This document shows positions 22,870 to 31,712 of a stretch of 64,000 nt of DNA, one piece after another (positions within the stretch are counted from its first letter, which is position 1; every line of letters starts with the position of its first letter). Origin of the DNA: Methanococcoides vulcani (lineage in GTDB: Archaea; Halobacteriota; Methanosarcinia; Methanosarcinales; Methanosarcinaceae); NCBI RefSeq assembly GCF_900111645.1, contig NZ_FOHQ01000001.1, forward strand, positions 1 to 64,000, given 5' to 3'. Under the pieces are notes generated by a model. The model searched no databases. It was not told where the DNA came from and was given only the letters and a program-made list of their open reading frames with translations. The position numbers were made by a program, and so were the translations under genes.

Positions 22870-24069
22870 TCATTCAATGTCCCTCTCTTTCCTGATCGCA
22901 GTGGATGAAATGCCGTTGTCCCGATAATCTTCCAGAGGTACGACCTCACAAAGGTCACAGACCTCCGGTTCGATCTCCGGTTCCACACCCTTTCTCCTGA
23001 ACACCAGGAAACGGATGTTCTTTTCCCTGAAATGCTCAAAAAGGGCCTTCATATCTTCCTCGCTGCGGTAGTATCTGGCCTTGAAAAGACGGTTGGCGGT
23101 ATCTGCTCCCACAATGAACGTAGCGTTCTCGAAAAGGTTTGCCTTCTGCAGGAACAGCGGTGCAGCGGTGAGATACACATTACCCATGAACTCACGGTCG
23201 CTGTACACCTTAAGGGACTCAAGTCGCTGCCGGAGGGAGATAAAATCGATGGGTGGTTTATCCACGTTCGTAAGCGAGATCTCAAAATGAACAGGTTTCC
23301 CATATCTCCTGGAAGCCTGCTCTGCCATTGCGATATGGTTCCTGTGGCATGGGTTGAACGAACCCGAAAAAATGATCTCCGGCCTGTCTTTGATCTTCCT
23401 GTTCCCGATATCAATTTCCACAAGATCGGAGGTATGTTCCAGGTCTTTCATTATCCTGTCAGGCTGGGCAAGTATCCTGGCAACATCTTCCCCTACGGTC
23501 GCTTCTTCAGATTCGACAGTCTCTTCTTCGCCTAATAGGTCCTCAATGAGTGAATGACCCTCTTCCCGGCCGCACTCCCTCGCAAGTATCTCAATGAGCA
23601 TGCATGAGGCGATCCTTTCCTCTTCTTCCCGGGAGCGTCCCTGCCGGAGCCGGAGGCTGCTCACCGATGTTTTGTAGTACGATTGTATGGCAACATGGAT
23701 CTCATGTTCGCGCCCTTCCCTTTCGTCCACTCCCTTTGCAAGTTTGCAGGTCATGGAAACTCCCATCACATCGGTCCTGTCGATACTGTTGTTTTCCTGC
23801 AAGAGCTCCAGGGCACGTCGATAGGCTGCCATTGCCATTGACCTTGCAGTTCCCTGCGAGGCGTACTTTTGCGGGGTCTTTCCTATGAACCGGTCAAGTG
23901 AGACTGAACTGTATGGGACTATTGCTTCAAGAAGTGTTGACGACCCGCTTCCGTGCCTGAGAAGTTCTCCGATAGCTTCGCTGCCTCCGCCTGTTATCGC
24001 AAGAACGATCTTGCATGGATGCTGGTTTATTTTCAATATGATCTCACTTGTCATAAATTGCCATTTCAT
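22870..24069 (-). CDS. CinA-like domain fused to a cytidylyltransferase-type nucleotidyltransferase
   Basis: Residues ~8-170 resemble the C-terminal CinA/amidase fold (IVLAITGGGSEAIGELL, ASQGTARSMAMAAYRRAL). Residues ~220-399 form a nucleotidyltransferase with the GxFNPxHxxH motif (FSGSFNPCHRNHIAMAEQA) and the ISSTAIR motif at the end. The second domain is the NMN adenylyltransferase-like type. Since CinA can deamidate NMN, the fusion suggests pyridine-nucleotide salvage, by analogy only. Translation could also start five codons in (MTSEII). A TATA-like TATTTATATAAAAA precedes the gene on the minus strand. Confidence 0.82.
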   Translation of the reverse strand: MKWQFMTSEIILKINQHPCKIVLAITGGGSEAIGELLRHGSGSSTLLEAIVPYSSVSLDRFIGKTPQKYASQGTARSMAMAAYRRALELLQENNSIDRTDVMGVSMTCKLAKGVDEREGREHEIHVAIQSYYKTSVSSLRLRQGRSREEEERIASCMLIEILARECGREEGHSLIEDLLGEEETVESEEATVGEDVARILAQPDRIMKDLEHTSDLVEIDIGNRKIKDRPEIIFSGSFNPCHRNHIAMAEQASRRYGKPVHFEISLTNVDKPPIDFISLRQRLESLKVYSDREFMGNVYLTAAPLFLQKANLFENATFIVGADTANRLFKARYYRSEEDMKALFEHFREKNIRFLVFRRKGVEPEIEPEVCDLCEVVPLEDYRDNGISSTAIRKERDIE

Positions 24070-24328
24070 ATATTTTTATATAAATATAATGTTTCTTGTT
24101 TCCAATGACGATATAATTTCCTTTTTCTCATTCTCTTTTAGGTTCTGTAATCATATTTCGAATGCTTATATTTCTTTGAACTCTCATATCTTATTAGGAT
24201 ACCCAAAAGTTTTATCTGTTCTCACCATATTGTACATCATACATAATATTAGGATGTACATAATTTGTGAGGAACTACAATCTGGCTGAAAAAACATTGA
24301 ACCCAATTTTGAGTGTCAAACTTAGGAT

Positions 24329-24968
24329 GTAAGCGAGGCCACCCGCCAGCAAGCCTGCGCCATCTACCAGCAACATAAATACCTGATAGATCCCGACGCT
24401 GTGCATGGTTCTGAATGGGATATACGAGTTGCCCGTGCCATCATGGGTTTCGCGGGTGTTTCTCCTGTGTCTTTTGAGATAAAGGATGGGAGAGCTGAAC
24501 ATGTCCATGGCATTCTCCTTGACATTACCGAACAAAAGGACAGTAGATCGCACGGAGCAAGGCACTGGAAACACAGAAAGCACTACTTGCGAGGCAGACC
24601 GCACTGGAGACCATTATCAACAACAGTCCTGCCATCGCGTTCTGCTGGAAGGCGGAAGAAAAATGGCCCACTGAGTTCGTGTCAGAGAACATCACACAGC
24701 TTGGCTATACAGTCGAGGACTTTACCTCTGGGCGCGTCCTGTACGCTGACCTTGTGCATCCCGATGACCTGCCGGATGTTGAGACCGAGCTCGAAGAGAC
24801 CGGTAAGGAGGGGGCAGGGATTTTGTCAAAGAGTACAGGATACTGACAGGATCAGGGGATGTACGGCGGGTCGAAGAAAAGACCTTTATCCAGCGCGAGG
24901 AAGGCGTGATCACCCATTACCAGAGCATCATTGTTGATATTACAGAACACAAACAAGGTATGAACTAA
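24329..24968 (+). pseudogene. Decayed PAS-domain sensor fragment
   Basis: Across shifting frames the sequence reads SEWDIRVARAIMGFAGVSPV and ITEQK, then ETIINNSPAIAFCWKAEEKW, TQLGYTVEDF and YADLVHPDDLPDVE, ending DITEHKQGMN-stop. These are two successive PAS domains. Frame breaks are needed near 24536 and 24812, and neither a start nor a kinase domain is present. It is the remnant of a multi-PAS sensor protein. Confidence 0.78.
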
Positions 24969-25012
24969 AAAACGTTTGAACATTGATGGGCGAAATGGCA
25001 AGGCCATCCCGT

Positions 25013-25504
25013 TCATTCGCTGTTCTTCTTTATCCCATGCACGGGACAGCTATCCTGTGTTGCAGGGGTGCATTCAACGTATTCCCCGGTATTATAGAAA
25101 TACCTGAAATGCTCTAACCACAGCGGCAATCCCTCTTTCTTATTGATGAACTCAACGAACTTCGTGAACACGTCCAGGGTCTCGTGGGTGAGACCGTGCT
25201 CTATCCTGCATGCATCCTCATCGGCTGTTTTAGCATCCACTCCCAGTATCTGGAGGAATTCCTGCAGGACATCGTATTTTTCCTCGGTTGCCCTGGCGAT
25301 CTCCTCTCCTTTTGGGGTCAGGGTGACGGCACCGTATTTTTCGTAATTGATGTAACCTTCCCTGTTCAGTTTCTTGAACATCCCTGTGACACTGGAGGGG
25401 TTCAGTCCCATGATCTCAGAAATATCCTTCACCCTTGCATACCCTTTCTTCTTTATAATTGAATCCAGCATTTTCAAATAATCTTCAGTTCTTTCTGTTG
25501 CCAT
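25013..25504 (-). CDS. DtxR/MntR-family metal-dependent repressor 1
   Basis: The 163-aa protein has an N-terminal winged helix (YARVKDISEIMGLNPSSVTG, MFKKLNREGYINYEKYG) and a dimerization/metal-binding region (EDACRIEHGLTHET) with the Cys/Glu/His ligands typical of the family. It ends in a Cys-containing tail (CTPATQDSCPVHG). It is divergent to feoA-feoA-feoB, with a palindrome in the shared intergenic region, and is the obvious candidate for iron-dependent repression of feo and of itself. Start ATG 25504. Confidence 0.9.
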   Translation of the reverse strand: MATERTEDYLKMLDSIIKKKGYARVKDISEIMGLNPSSVTGMFKKLNREGYINYEKYGAVTLTPKGEEIARATEEKYDVLQEFLQILGVDAKTADEDACRIEHGLTHETLDVFTKFVEFINKKEGLPLWLEHFRYFYNTGEYVECTPATQDSCPVHGIKKNSE

Positions 25505-25518
25505 ACCTGATCATCCTG

Positions 25519-25534
25519 TTTTGGTTTGCCAAAA
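25519..25534. promoter_or_regulatory. Palindromic operator candidate (TTTTGG-N4-CCAAAA) at the dtxR1 promoter
   Basis: TTTTGG (25519-25524) and CCAAAA (25529-25534) are perfect arms. The site lies just upstream of the dtxR1 start, about 25 bases downstream of the minus-strand TATA box TTTATATATG (25567-25558), where a transcription start is expected. Autoregulation is inferred. Confidence 0.6.
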
Positions 25535-25643
25535 TATATTTGGAACTTGGTGGCGGTCATATATAAACATAGCGTTGGTCTGCGGCTGGAATACAAAAAT
25601 ACAGATCTGCACATATCTCTGCCAGATGTTTAGGTTCCACGAA

Positions 25644-25680
25644 ACTTTTATATATGACCATTCCTTTTTGGTATACAAAC
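25644..25680 (+). promoter_or_regulatory. feo promoter with overlapping dyad
   Basis: A TATA box CTTTTATATATG (about 25644-25655) is followed by TTTG-GTATA-CAAA (25667-25679), a short dyad related to the one at dtxR1. It sits where RNA polymerase would start, so a bound repressor would block feo transcription. Confidence 0.6.
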
Positions 25681-25717
25681 ATTGTATTGTATTAACAAAA
25701 AATGGAGTTTGATCTAA

Positions 25718-25957
25718 ATGTCCGAAACTACGCTTAACCTGCTCGAACCGGGCAGCAAAGCAAAAGTAATACAGATAACTGGCAGAGGCTCTGCCAGAAG
25801 AAGGATCCTTGACATGGGAATGGTGCCGGGAGCCGAGATCGAGGTGATAGGGAAAGCCCCTATGGGTGATCCTCTGGAGTTCCTTGTCAAAGGCTACAAC
25901 CTGTCCCTGAGAAAAGCAGAAGCTGAACTTATCGTGGTCCAGCCCCTGGGAGCGTGA
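25718..25957 (+). CDS. feoA: FeoA-like SH3-domain protein 1
   Basis: The 79-aa protein is a single FeoA domain (LLEPGSKAKVIQITGRGSAR, RRILDMGMVPGAEIEVIGKA, YNLSLRKAEAELI). FeoA supports GTP-driven ferrous iron import by FeoB at the inner face of the membrane. It is the first gene of the feo operon, six bases before the second feoA. Leader and dyad upstream suggest metal control. Confidence 0.93.
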   Translation: MSETTLNLLEPGSKAKVIQITGRGSARRRILDMGMVPGAEIEVIGKAPMGDPLEFLVKGYNLSLRKAEAELIVVQPLGA

Positions 25958-25963
25958 CCTGCC

Positions 25964-26194
25964 ATGCCCCATGTTCTACCTCTGACCATGATGCCCGAAG
26001 GAAAAGAGGGAACAGTTGTTTCTATCAACGCGGGCCAGGGCCTGAAACGACGTCTGGTCGAGATGGGGTTTTGCGAGGACAGTCTTGTCACGGTCCACAG
26101 GTCTGAGCGGGGTGCCCTGGTTGTCGTTGTGAACGGCACCAAATACGCCCTGGGCAAAGGTATGGCTACAAAGATAATGGTATCAGATTGTTAA
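25964..26194 (+). CDS. feoA: FeoA-like SH3-domain protein 2
   Basis: The 76-aa FeoA domain (MPEGKEGTVVSINAGQGLKR, RLVEMGFCEDSLVTVHRSER, NGTKYALGKGMATKIMV) is clearly related to but divergent from the preceding feoA. Two tandem FeoA genes before FeoB occur in several archaea and may form a heteromeric partner for the transporter. Confidence 0.92.
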   Translation: MPHVLPLTMMPEGKEGTVVSINAGQGLKRRLVEMGFCEDSLVTVHRSERGALVVVVNGTKYALGKGMATKIMVSDC

Positions 26195-26223
26195 ATGAAG
26201 TTGGAAATCAGGATTGGATATAT

Positions 26224-28251
26224 ATGGAAAAGAAAAAAATAACCATCGCCCTGGCAGGTAATCCCAATGTTGGAAAGACCACCTTGTTCAATGCCATCAC
26301 AGGTGCAAGACAGCATGTGGGGAACTGGCCAGGGGTGACGGTGGAGAAAAAGACCGGAAAGAGGACGTACAAGGATACGGAGATAGAGGTCGTGGACCTT
26401 CCGGGGACGTACAGTCTCACGGCATACTCCATTGACGAGGTCGTGGCACGGGACTATGTGGTGGAAGAGAAACCGGATGTGGTGGTACAGATCGTGGATG
26501 CCACGAACCTTGAGAGGAACCTGTATCTCACCACACAGTTGATGGAACTTGGTTCCAGGGTGGTCATAGCCCTCAATATGTGGGACCTTGCAGAGTCCAG
26601 GGGAGATAAAATAGACACCAGAAAAATGGAAGATTTCCTGGAGATCCCTGTTGTAAAGACAGTTGCTAACAGGGCAGAAGGGATCGACGCTTTACTGGAA
26701 GAGGTCGTCAGGGAAGCCGACAAGGGTGAACACCACGAACACGAGGTAAGCTACGGTGATGATATCGAGAAAAAGATCATCGAGCTGGAAGAAATTGTTG
26801 GTAAAGACAGCGCACTGTCAGGCAAGTATCCGGTGCGATGGTTGAGTGTGAAGCTGCTGGACGGCGATGAGAACATCCTGGAAAAGATTGAGGGAAGTTC
26901 AGTGGGTACCCAAGTCAACAGTGTGCTCAGCACGATCGAAAAGGAAGATTATGAAGCAGCCATGGCAGAGAAACGATACGAGGCCATCAATACGGTGCTT
27001 CCACAGGTCTGCGTCAAGTGTGTCAAAGAGGTGACATTCTCGGATATGATCGACAGGGCGGTCACCAACAAGTATCTTGGAATACCTATATTCTTAGCCA
27101 TGATGTGGGCAGCGTTCGAGGTGACGTTCACGGTCGCAACCCCGCTCATGGAATTCGTTGATATGTTCTTTGGCTGGCTGGCTGGAGTGGTTGCAGATAG
27201 CATCACAAATCCCGTGCTTGGCTCCCTGCTGGGCGATGGTATCGTCGGCGGTGTGGGCGCTGTTATGATATTCCTCCCCAATATCCTGTTACTGTTCCTC
27301 ATGATATCGTTGCTGGAAGATTCTGGATATATGGCACGAGCCGCGTTCGTCATGGATAAGCTCATGTACAAGATCGGTCTGAATGGACGATCGTTCATTC
27401 CACTGTTGATGGGGTTCGGCTGTAATGTGCCTGCGATCATGGCCACCCGGACCATCGAGGACGAAAGGGACAGACTGGTGACAATTCTTGTGAACCCATT
27501 CATTTCCTGCGGTGCACGATTGCCGGTATATCTCATGCTGGCAGGAGCGTTCTTTGGAAGACAGGCAGGCTCAGTGATCTTTGGTATATACATATTAGGT
27601 ATCATCGTTGCCATACTCTCTGCAAAATTGATACGTGGCACAGTGGTAAAAGGCAAACCGTCTCCCTTTATCATGGAACTGCCCCCATACCGGCTTCCCA
27701 CAGCCAAGGCAAGTGCGATACACATGTGGGAAAAAGGTTCCATATACCTGAAAAAGGCAGGTACTATCATCCTGGTTGGTGTTGTCTTTGTGTGGTTGCT
27801 GTCAGCCATCCCGGCTCCGGGAGTGGATGCAGCGTTCGCGTCCGAGGAGATCCTCGGTACAGAAGATTCCATGATAGGTGTGCTAGGGCACGTAATGGAG
27901 CCCCTTGTCTCACCTCTCGGGTTTGACTGGAAAGTAGCAGTAGCCCTGGTCTTTGGATTCATTGCCAAGGAGATCGTGATAGGTTCCATGGGAGTGCTGT
28001 ACGGAACAGGGGAGGACGAAGACGCCCTTGCTGAAATCTTAACAGCAGGAGCTATGAGCCCGCTGACAGCCCTTGGACTGATGGTATTCACACTCCTGTA
28101 CGTGCCATGCATTGCATGTGTTGGTGTGGTAAAGAAGGAAACCGGTAGCTGGAAATGGACGCTCTTTATGATGGTCTATGGAACAACACTGGCATGGATA
28201 GCTGCATTCCTCATCTACCGCATAGGTACAGCCATAGGATGGGGAGTATGA
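26224..28251 (+). CDS. feoB: Ferrous iron transporter FeoB
   Basis: The N-terminal G domain carries AGNPNVGKTTLFNAITG (G1), DLPGTYSL (G3) and NMWD (G4). After a helical spacer come about ten membrane helices with the two Gate motifs, including GFGCNVPAIMATR and NPFISCGARLPVY with the transport Cys. At 675 aa it is of normal length. ATG at 26224 is preferred; an upstream TTG at 26188 overlaps the end of feoA2 and would add 12 non-conserved residues. It is the core of the operon. Confidence 0.96.
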   Translation: MEKKKITIALAGNPNVGKTTLFNAITGARQHVGNWPGVTVEKKTGKRTYKDTEIEVVDLPGTYSLTAYSIDEVVARDYVVEEKPDVVVQIVDATNLERNLYLTTQLMELGSRVVIALNMWDLAESRGDKIDTRKMEDFLEIPVVKTVANRAEGIDALLEEVVREADKGEHHEHEVSYGDDIEKKIIELEEIVGKDSALSGKYPVRWLSVKLLDGDENILEKIEGSSVGTQVNSVLSTIEKEDYEAAMAEKRYEAINTVLPQVCVKCVKEVTFSDMIDRAVTNKYLGIPIFLAMMWAAFEVTFTVATPLMEFVDMFFGWLAGVVADSITNPVLGSLLGDGIVGGVGAVMIFLPNILLLFLMISLLEDSGYMARAAFVMDKLMYKIGLNGRSFIPLLMGFGCNVPAIMATRTIEDERDRLVTILVNPFISCGARLPVYLMLAGAFFGRQAGSVIFGIYILGIIVAILSAKLIRGTVVKGKPSPFIMELPPYRLPTAKASAIHMWEKGSIYLKKAGTIILVGVVFVWLLSAIPAPGVDAAFASEEILGTEDSMIGVLGHVMEPLVSPLGFDWKVAVALVFGFIAKEIVIGSMGVLYGTGEDEDALAEILTAGAMSPLTALGLMVFTLLYVPCIACVGVVKKETGSWKWTLFMMVYGTTLAWIAAFLIYRIGTAIGWGV

Positions 28252-28272
28252 ACTTGAATTGAGGTGATATTG

Positions 28273-28713
28273 ATGGCAAATACAAATAAAATGATCTTTG
28301 CAATGGTGGCAGGAATACTCTATGTAGTATTCGGTATCCTGAAGATGCTGGAAGGATTCGGGATCGAGACAGGTCTGGCTGAATTGTTGCTGATCCCTGG
28401 AGATTTCTTCGGTGGTTTCTGCTTTGTCGTGATCGGGGCTGTGTTCCTGTACGCGGTCAAAGAACTAACCGCAGGGGTCCACATGGGCGTGTCCTACATC
28501 TATGTTGGCATCCTGATGTCACTGGTGTTCATGGCAGTCTATCTCCTGGTCATGGGGTCAGATATCCTTATGTTCTACGTGGTAAAGAGCGAGGACTATG
28601 AAGGATGGCGCATTATTGACAGCATGAGGCCTGGCATCTACCTCGGGATCCTGTCCCTTATCGGGTACTTCTTCTGGAAGGACAGGTTCACCACAGAGAT
28701 GACAAAGGCTTGA
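28273..28713 (+). CDS. Four-helix membrane protein in the feo operon
   Basis: The 146-aa protein has four hydrophobic segments (MIFAMVAGILYVVFGILKML; DFFGGFCFVVIGAVFLYAV; MGVSYIYVGILMSLVFMAVY; IYLGILSLIGYFFW) and is located between feoB and the FeoC-like gene. Starting at ATG 28273, 8 bases after GAGG, is better than the upstream GTG. It may be an accessory subunit of the iron transporter; no family recognised. Confidence 0.75.
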   Translation: MANTNKMIFAMVAGILYVVFGILKMLEGFGIETGLAELLLIPGDFFGGFCFVVIGAVFLYAVKELTAGVHMGVSYIYVGILMSLVFMAVYLLVMGSDILMFYVVKSEDYEGWRIIDSMRPGIYLGILSLIGYFFWKDRFTTEMTKA

Positions 28714-28722
28714 GATGATGAA

Positions 28723-29013
28723 ATGAGAATCGGCTATCGATACATGCTAAAGGAGGTCGCAACGACTCTGTCTCAGGACAACATAACCTTCGGGGAACTT
28801 TCCCGAAGGCTTAACCTAGGCACAAAAGAGTTGAAGGACCTTCTTGAGTCCATGGAACATGAAGGCGACATCGAGAGCACATGCATGAGCTCGCCTCCTG
28901 CCACAACAAGTTGCGCAGGTTGTGGCATGGGGCACGCCTGTTCCGGATCGAATCTTGGCATCGGAAAAACATATCGTCTTACCGAGAAAGGAAGAAAGGT
29001 ATGTTGTGAATAA
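28723..29013 (+). CDS. FeoC-like winged-helix protein with Cys cluster, copy 1
   Basis: The 96-aa protein has an N-terminal helix-turn-helix (MLKEVATTLSQDNITFGELS, RRLNLGTKELKDLLESMEHE), then a Cys-rich loop (SCAGCGMGHACSG) and a wing-like end YRLTEKGRKVCCE. This is the layout of FeoC proteins, which bind an iron-sulfur cluster or metal and regulate Feo. It begins ten bases after the membrane-protein gene, in the same operon. Confidence 0.82.
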   Translation: MRIGYRYMLKEVATTLSQDNITFGELSRRLNLGTKELKDLLESMEHEGDIESTCMSSPPATTSCAGCGMGHACSGSNLGIGKTYRLTEKGRKVCCE

Positions 29014-29052
29014 TACCATTTAGAAAATAATGAACAAAAGGGGGAGTAGTTC

Positions 29053-29397
29053 ATGATAATCGGATACAAAACCATCTCAAGGGGGATACTGGACCTTGTA
29101 TCACAGGGGAACACGACCTTTGACGAGATAATCGGCAAACTGGGAATAACACGTAATGAACTGGAATTTATACTGGAGTTAATGGAACACAGAGGTTATA
29201 TCAACAAATCGGGTTGTGATTCCCAAAACAGCTCTTGCTGCCCAATGGTTTGCTCACCATTGGACAGTTATTCGATCTATTCGCGCGGGGTTACGTACAT
29301 CCTTACAGAGAAGGGATTTGGGGCTTGTCATAACATAACGAAATACCATGTGCAAAGAGGGATCCAGGGTATCGGCCATGCTGTCACGGAAAGCTGA
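29053..29397 (+). CDS. FeoC-like winged-helix protein, copy 2
   Basis: The 114-aa protein shares the helix-turn-helix (TISRGILDLVSQGNTTFDEI, then LGITRNELEFILELMEHRGY) with copies 1 and 3. It has Cys residues in CDSQNSSCCPMVC and the end motif YILTEKGFGAC, followed by a longer tail. It lies 40 bases after copy 1. The 3' end overlaps the start of the frameshifted DtxR gene. Confidence 0.75.
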   Translation: MIIGYKTISRGILDLVSQGNTTFDEIIGKLGITRNELEFILELMEHRGYINKSGCDSQNSSCCPMVCSPLDSYSIYSRGVTYILTEKGFGACHNITKYHVQRGIQGIGHAVTES

Positions 29398-29802
29398 AGA
29401 TTATCTGGAAGCTATTCTTAATATCGCAGATGATAAAGGATACGCAAGAGTAAAGGATGTAGCCGATTCATTGGATATCAGGTCTCCAAGTGTTACTGAA
29501 ATGGTACAGAAACTTGACAACTTGGGTTATGTAATTTACAGGAGATATAAAGGTGTGACACTGACTGAAAGGGGCGGGAGGTCGCACTGATTATAAAGGA
29601 CCGCCACGATGCTTTGAAAGCTTTTCTGGAGATCATAAGTGTACCCAGAGAGATCGCCGATAAGGATGCATGCACAATGGAACATGAACTAAATGATATT
29701 ACGACAAAACAGATCAAGAACTTTGTTAAATTCGTTGAGACTGCAACAGACTCACCTCTGTGGCTTGAACGTTTTGAAATGTTCTGCTTAACAAGAAATT
29801 AA
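29378..29802 (+). pseudogene. Frameshifted DtxR/MntR-family regulator 2
   Basis: The first part reads MLSRKAEDYLEAILNIADDK, GYARVKDVADSLDIRSPSVT and GVTLTERG; then a stop occurs in SH-TGA at 29590. In another frame the sequence continues EVALIIKDRHDALKAFLEII and DKDACTMEHELND to CLTRN-stop at 29802. One missing base near 29575 separates the halves. The complete protein would be ~140 aa, a full regulator at the end of the feo operon. It is either a recent pseudogene or a sequence error. Confidence 0.8.
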
Positions 29803-30419
29803 TAGATCTCAGTATCAACTGGATCGATCTGAGCCTGTAAAACAGAATACACCAAAAAGGAATAAAACGGTTTCCGCAGATATCTCAATAAAATCAATAT
29901 TCTTTTTGCTATTGTTTTTCGATATTGTCATTCTACATCCATTTTTATATCAAATTGTTTGTTCAGCAATTTTTTAGTTTTCAAAGGAGATATAACTGTC
30001 AAAATCGAGTTCTAAAATCATCGCAACTAACAAGCAAGCAATAAGACATTCTTCTTCAATCATCTCACTTTCCACGGATATCAATAAATATACAATTATA
30101 GTTCCAGTCTTACTGTTGTACCATCTGTTGATCACAGTTTTTTAGATATTGTCAGTTAAAAACATTGGTGCTTGACTATAATTATCTTGCTGTTGTTCTT
30201 AAGTGCACACCTAAAATTCAAGATTTATTTTTTCTGTGCAGGATTCAAAGAACAAGATTCGCAGACCTTGGCGTGCTTGACTGTGCAAGTTACACGAAAT
30301 CTATACGAAAGCACTTGGATGTAATGCTAAATATTTAATGGAAAAAACAATAGCAGTAAAAATAGTTAAATTTAAGATGTGCCTGCGGAAAGTGGGGAGC
30401 ATAGATCGAAGTAGCTTCA
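29803..30419. other. Long AT-rich intergenic region
   Basis: No complete gene. A plus-strand stretch at about 30190-30338 reads in one frame RIQRTRFADLGVLDCASYTK and SIRKHLDVMLNI before a stop, protein-like and possibly the tail of a lost gene; I do not recognise it. The rest holds AT-rich sequence without clear structure. Confidence 0.4.
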
Positions 30420-30812
30420 TTACCCCACAAGTACTTCGACCATCCCATTCTTAACGTTCCTTTCAAGGAAACGTTCGCACTGCTTCAACCGATCATAACC
30501 AAGCATGATGCCGAGCATGAAATCTTCCTCATCGGTGTACTCCGATAGATTATTTTCACCTATGGTTTTTAGGACATTGATACATCTCTCGTCTCCGAAG
30601 AATACATTTACTTTTGTATCTGCAGGAGAATAAATAAGATAGGCCACATTGTTCTTTTCGACCATCCTGACCATCTCATCCCGGAAACCACTGGAGGTCG
30701 TGTGCAGGATAAGGTCTCTGAGTCCTTTCTGGTACTCATACATATGATGCCGGAATACTTGCATATTCCCATCAAAATGTTTCCTTAATAGTTCTTCGGT
30801 TACTGCTTTCAA
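30420..30812 (-). CDS. DUF2023-like protein, flavodoxin partner
   Basis: The 130-aa protein contains FRHHMYEYQKGLRDLILHTT and VAYLIYSPADTKVNVFFGDE, which I associate with the DUF2023 family found next to flavodoxin genes in diverse prokaryotes. It lies immediately downstream of flavodoxin on the same strand (53-base gap). The function is unknown; the linkage suggests work with or under control of flavodoxin. Confidence 0.7.
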   Translation of the reverse strand: MKAVTEELLRKHFDGNMQVFRHHMYEYQKGLRDLILHTTSSGFRDEMVRMVEKNNVAYLIYSPADTKVNVFFGDERCINVLKTIGENNLSEYTDEEDFMLGIMLGYDRLKQCERFLERNVKNGMVEVLVG

Positions 30813-30865
30813 TTGAATTTCACCCTGTTATCGGTTTTATTATATGGGATCGCTTGTGACCTCGA

Positions 30866-31306
30866 TCAACTTGCTGCCTGGACAACATTTTCTGACCACT
30901 CTTCTGCCTTGACAAGCTGGGCATCTACATCACCATCGATCTTCACACCCTCGATAATGACCTGTGGACCGCAGTGCTTTAACCACTCTTCGAGCATGTT
31001 CACAGCCTCGCAGAACAGTGAGTAATCACTATCCTCGAATCCGAAACAGGCAACTTTCTTTCCGCTGAGGTCGATATCCTTCATACCATCTTTGAAAGAG
31101 ATGAAGTCATCCTGCAATTCACGTTTTCCCCATGTGGAACATCCCCAAAGTATCAGGTCATAGGCTGTCAGGTCAGATGGTTGCAGGTCTGTTAGTTTCA
31201 TCAGCTCGAAGTCCCCATTAGATCGTTTCAAGGTATCTTCGATTTCCTCAGCCAGGATCTGGGTGTTCCCTGTAGTACTTCCATACACAATAATGTTTTT
31301 CGTCAT
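30866..31306 (-). CDS. Flavodoxin
   Basis: The 146-aa protein has the FMN phosphate loop VYGSTTGNTQ at the N-terminus, the second FMN contact WGCSTWGKRELQDD and the long-loop segment CFGFEDSDYSLFCEAV, typical of flavodoxins of the Fld type. It can replace ferredoxin as a low-potential carrier when iron is scarce. ATG 31306 follows AGGACAAAAT; an upstream ATG at 31372 is rejected because that stretch contains the palindromic operator. Confidence 0.92.
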   Translation of the reverse strand: MTKNIIVYGSTTGNTQILAEEIEDTLKRSNGDFELMKLTDLQPSDLTAYDLILWGCSTWGKRELQDDFISFKDGMKDIDLSGKKVACFGFEDSDYSLFCEAVNMLEEWLKHCGPQVIIEGVKIDGDVDAQLVKAEEWSENVVQAAS

Positions 31307-31339
31307 ATTTTGTCCTCGATTTTTTTCGAACAATTTGTT

Positions 31340-31356
31340 TTTTGGGTAACCCAAAA
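31340..31356. promoter_or_regulatory. Perfect palindrome TTTTGGGT-A-ACCCAAAA at the flavodoxin promoter
   Basis: Eight-base arms around a single A. It lies ~30 bases downstream of the minus-strand TATA box TTTATATAAT (31395-31386), inside the leader of flavodoxin. The TTTTGG/CCAAAA ends match the dtxR1 and feo sites, so a DtxR-type metal repressor is the likely ligand. Confidence 0.65.
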
Positions 31357-31582
31357 TCGTATTGTCATGCAAACTGCGTATGAATATTATATAAATCTGT
31401 TGTAATTGCTAATTCTTTTTGGCATGCAAACAAACGAGTGCTTTTATGTTCAGCAGGTGGTAATAATGTGTGTTGATTCTGCGTGGCTGTCAAAAACGGC
31501 GATGTTGAAGTTTTTTGGAGGTGTCCCCCTCCCAATATCCTTTCCTTACGGCTAGATAGTTCACCACCCCTTCTGGTGTTTT

Positions 31583-31618
31583 AACCCAAGATAGGTTCAT
31601 ATGAACCAATTTAGGGTT
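31583..31618. promoter_or_regulatory. Long dyad upstream of the third FeoC-like gene
   Basis: A perfect 14-bp palindrome GGTTCATATGAACC (31594-31607) lies inside a larger imperfect dyad (AACCC on the left at 31583-31587, GGGTT on the right at 31614-31618). The whole is 36 bp with most positions paired. It sits ~95 bases before the FeoC-like gene and differs from the TTTTGG sites. It may bind a dimeric repressor or form a cruciform. Confidence 0.5.
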
Positions 31619-31712
31619 TTAAATATTGAGAAATGCTCAAAAAATTAGCCAAAAAATTTGCTTTAAAAAAGACTTCCCGGTATTGTCGGGCATTTGATCA
31701 GGAGGTTATGGA

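Noticed and set aside
26949-28112. Long antisense frame in feoB
   Set aside because: It mirrors the codon pattern of the intact FeoB gene; no independent domain or start signal.
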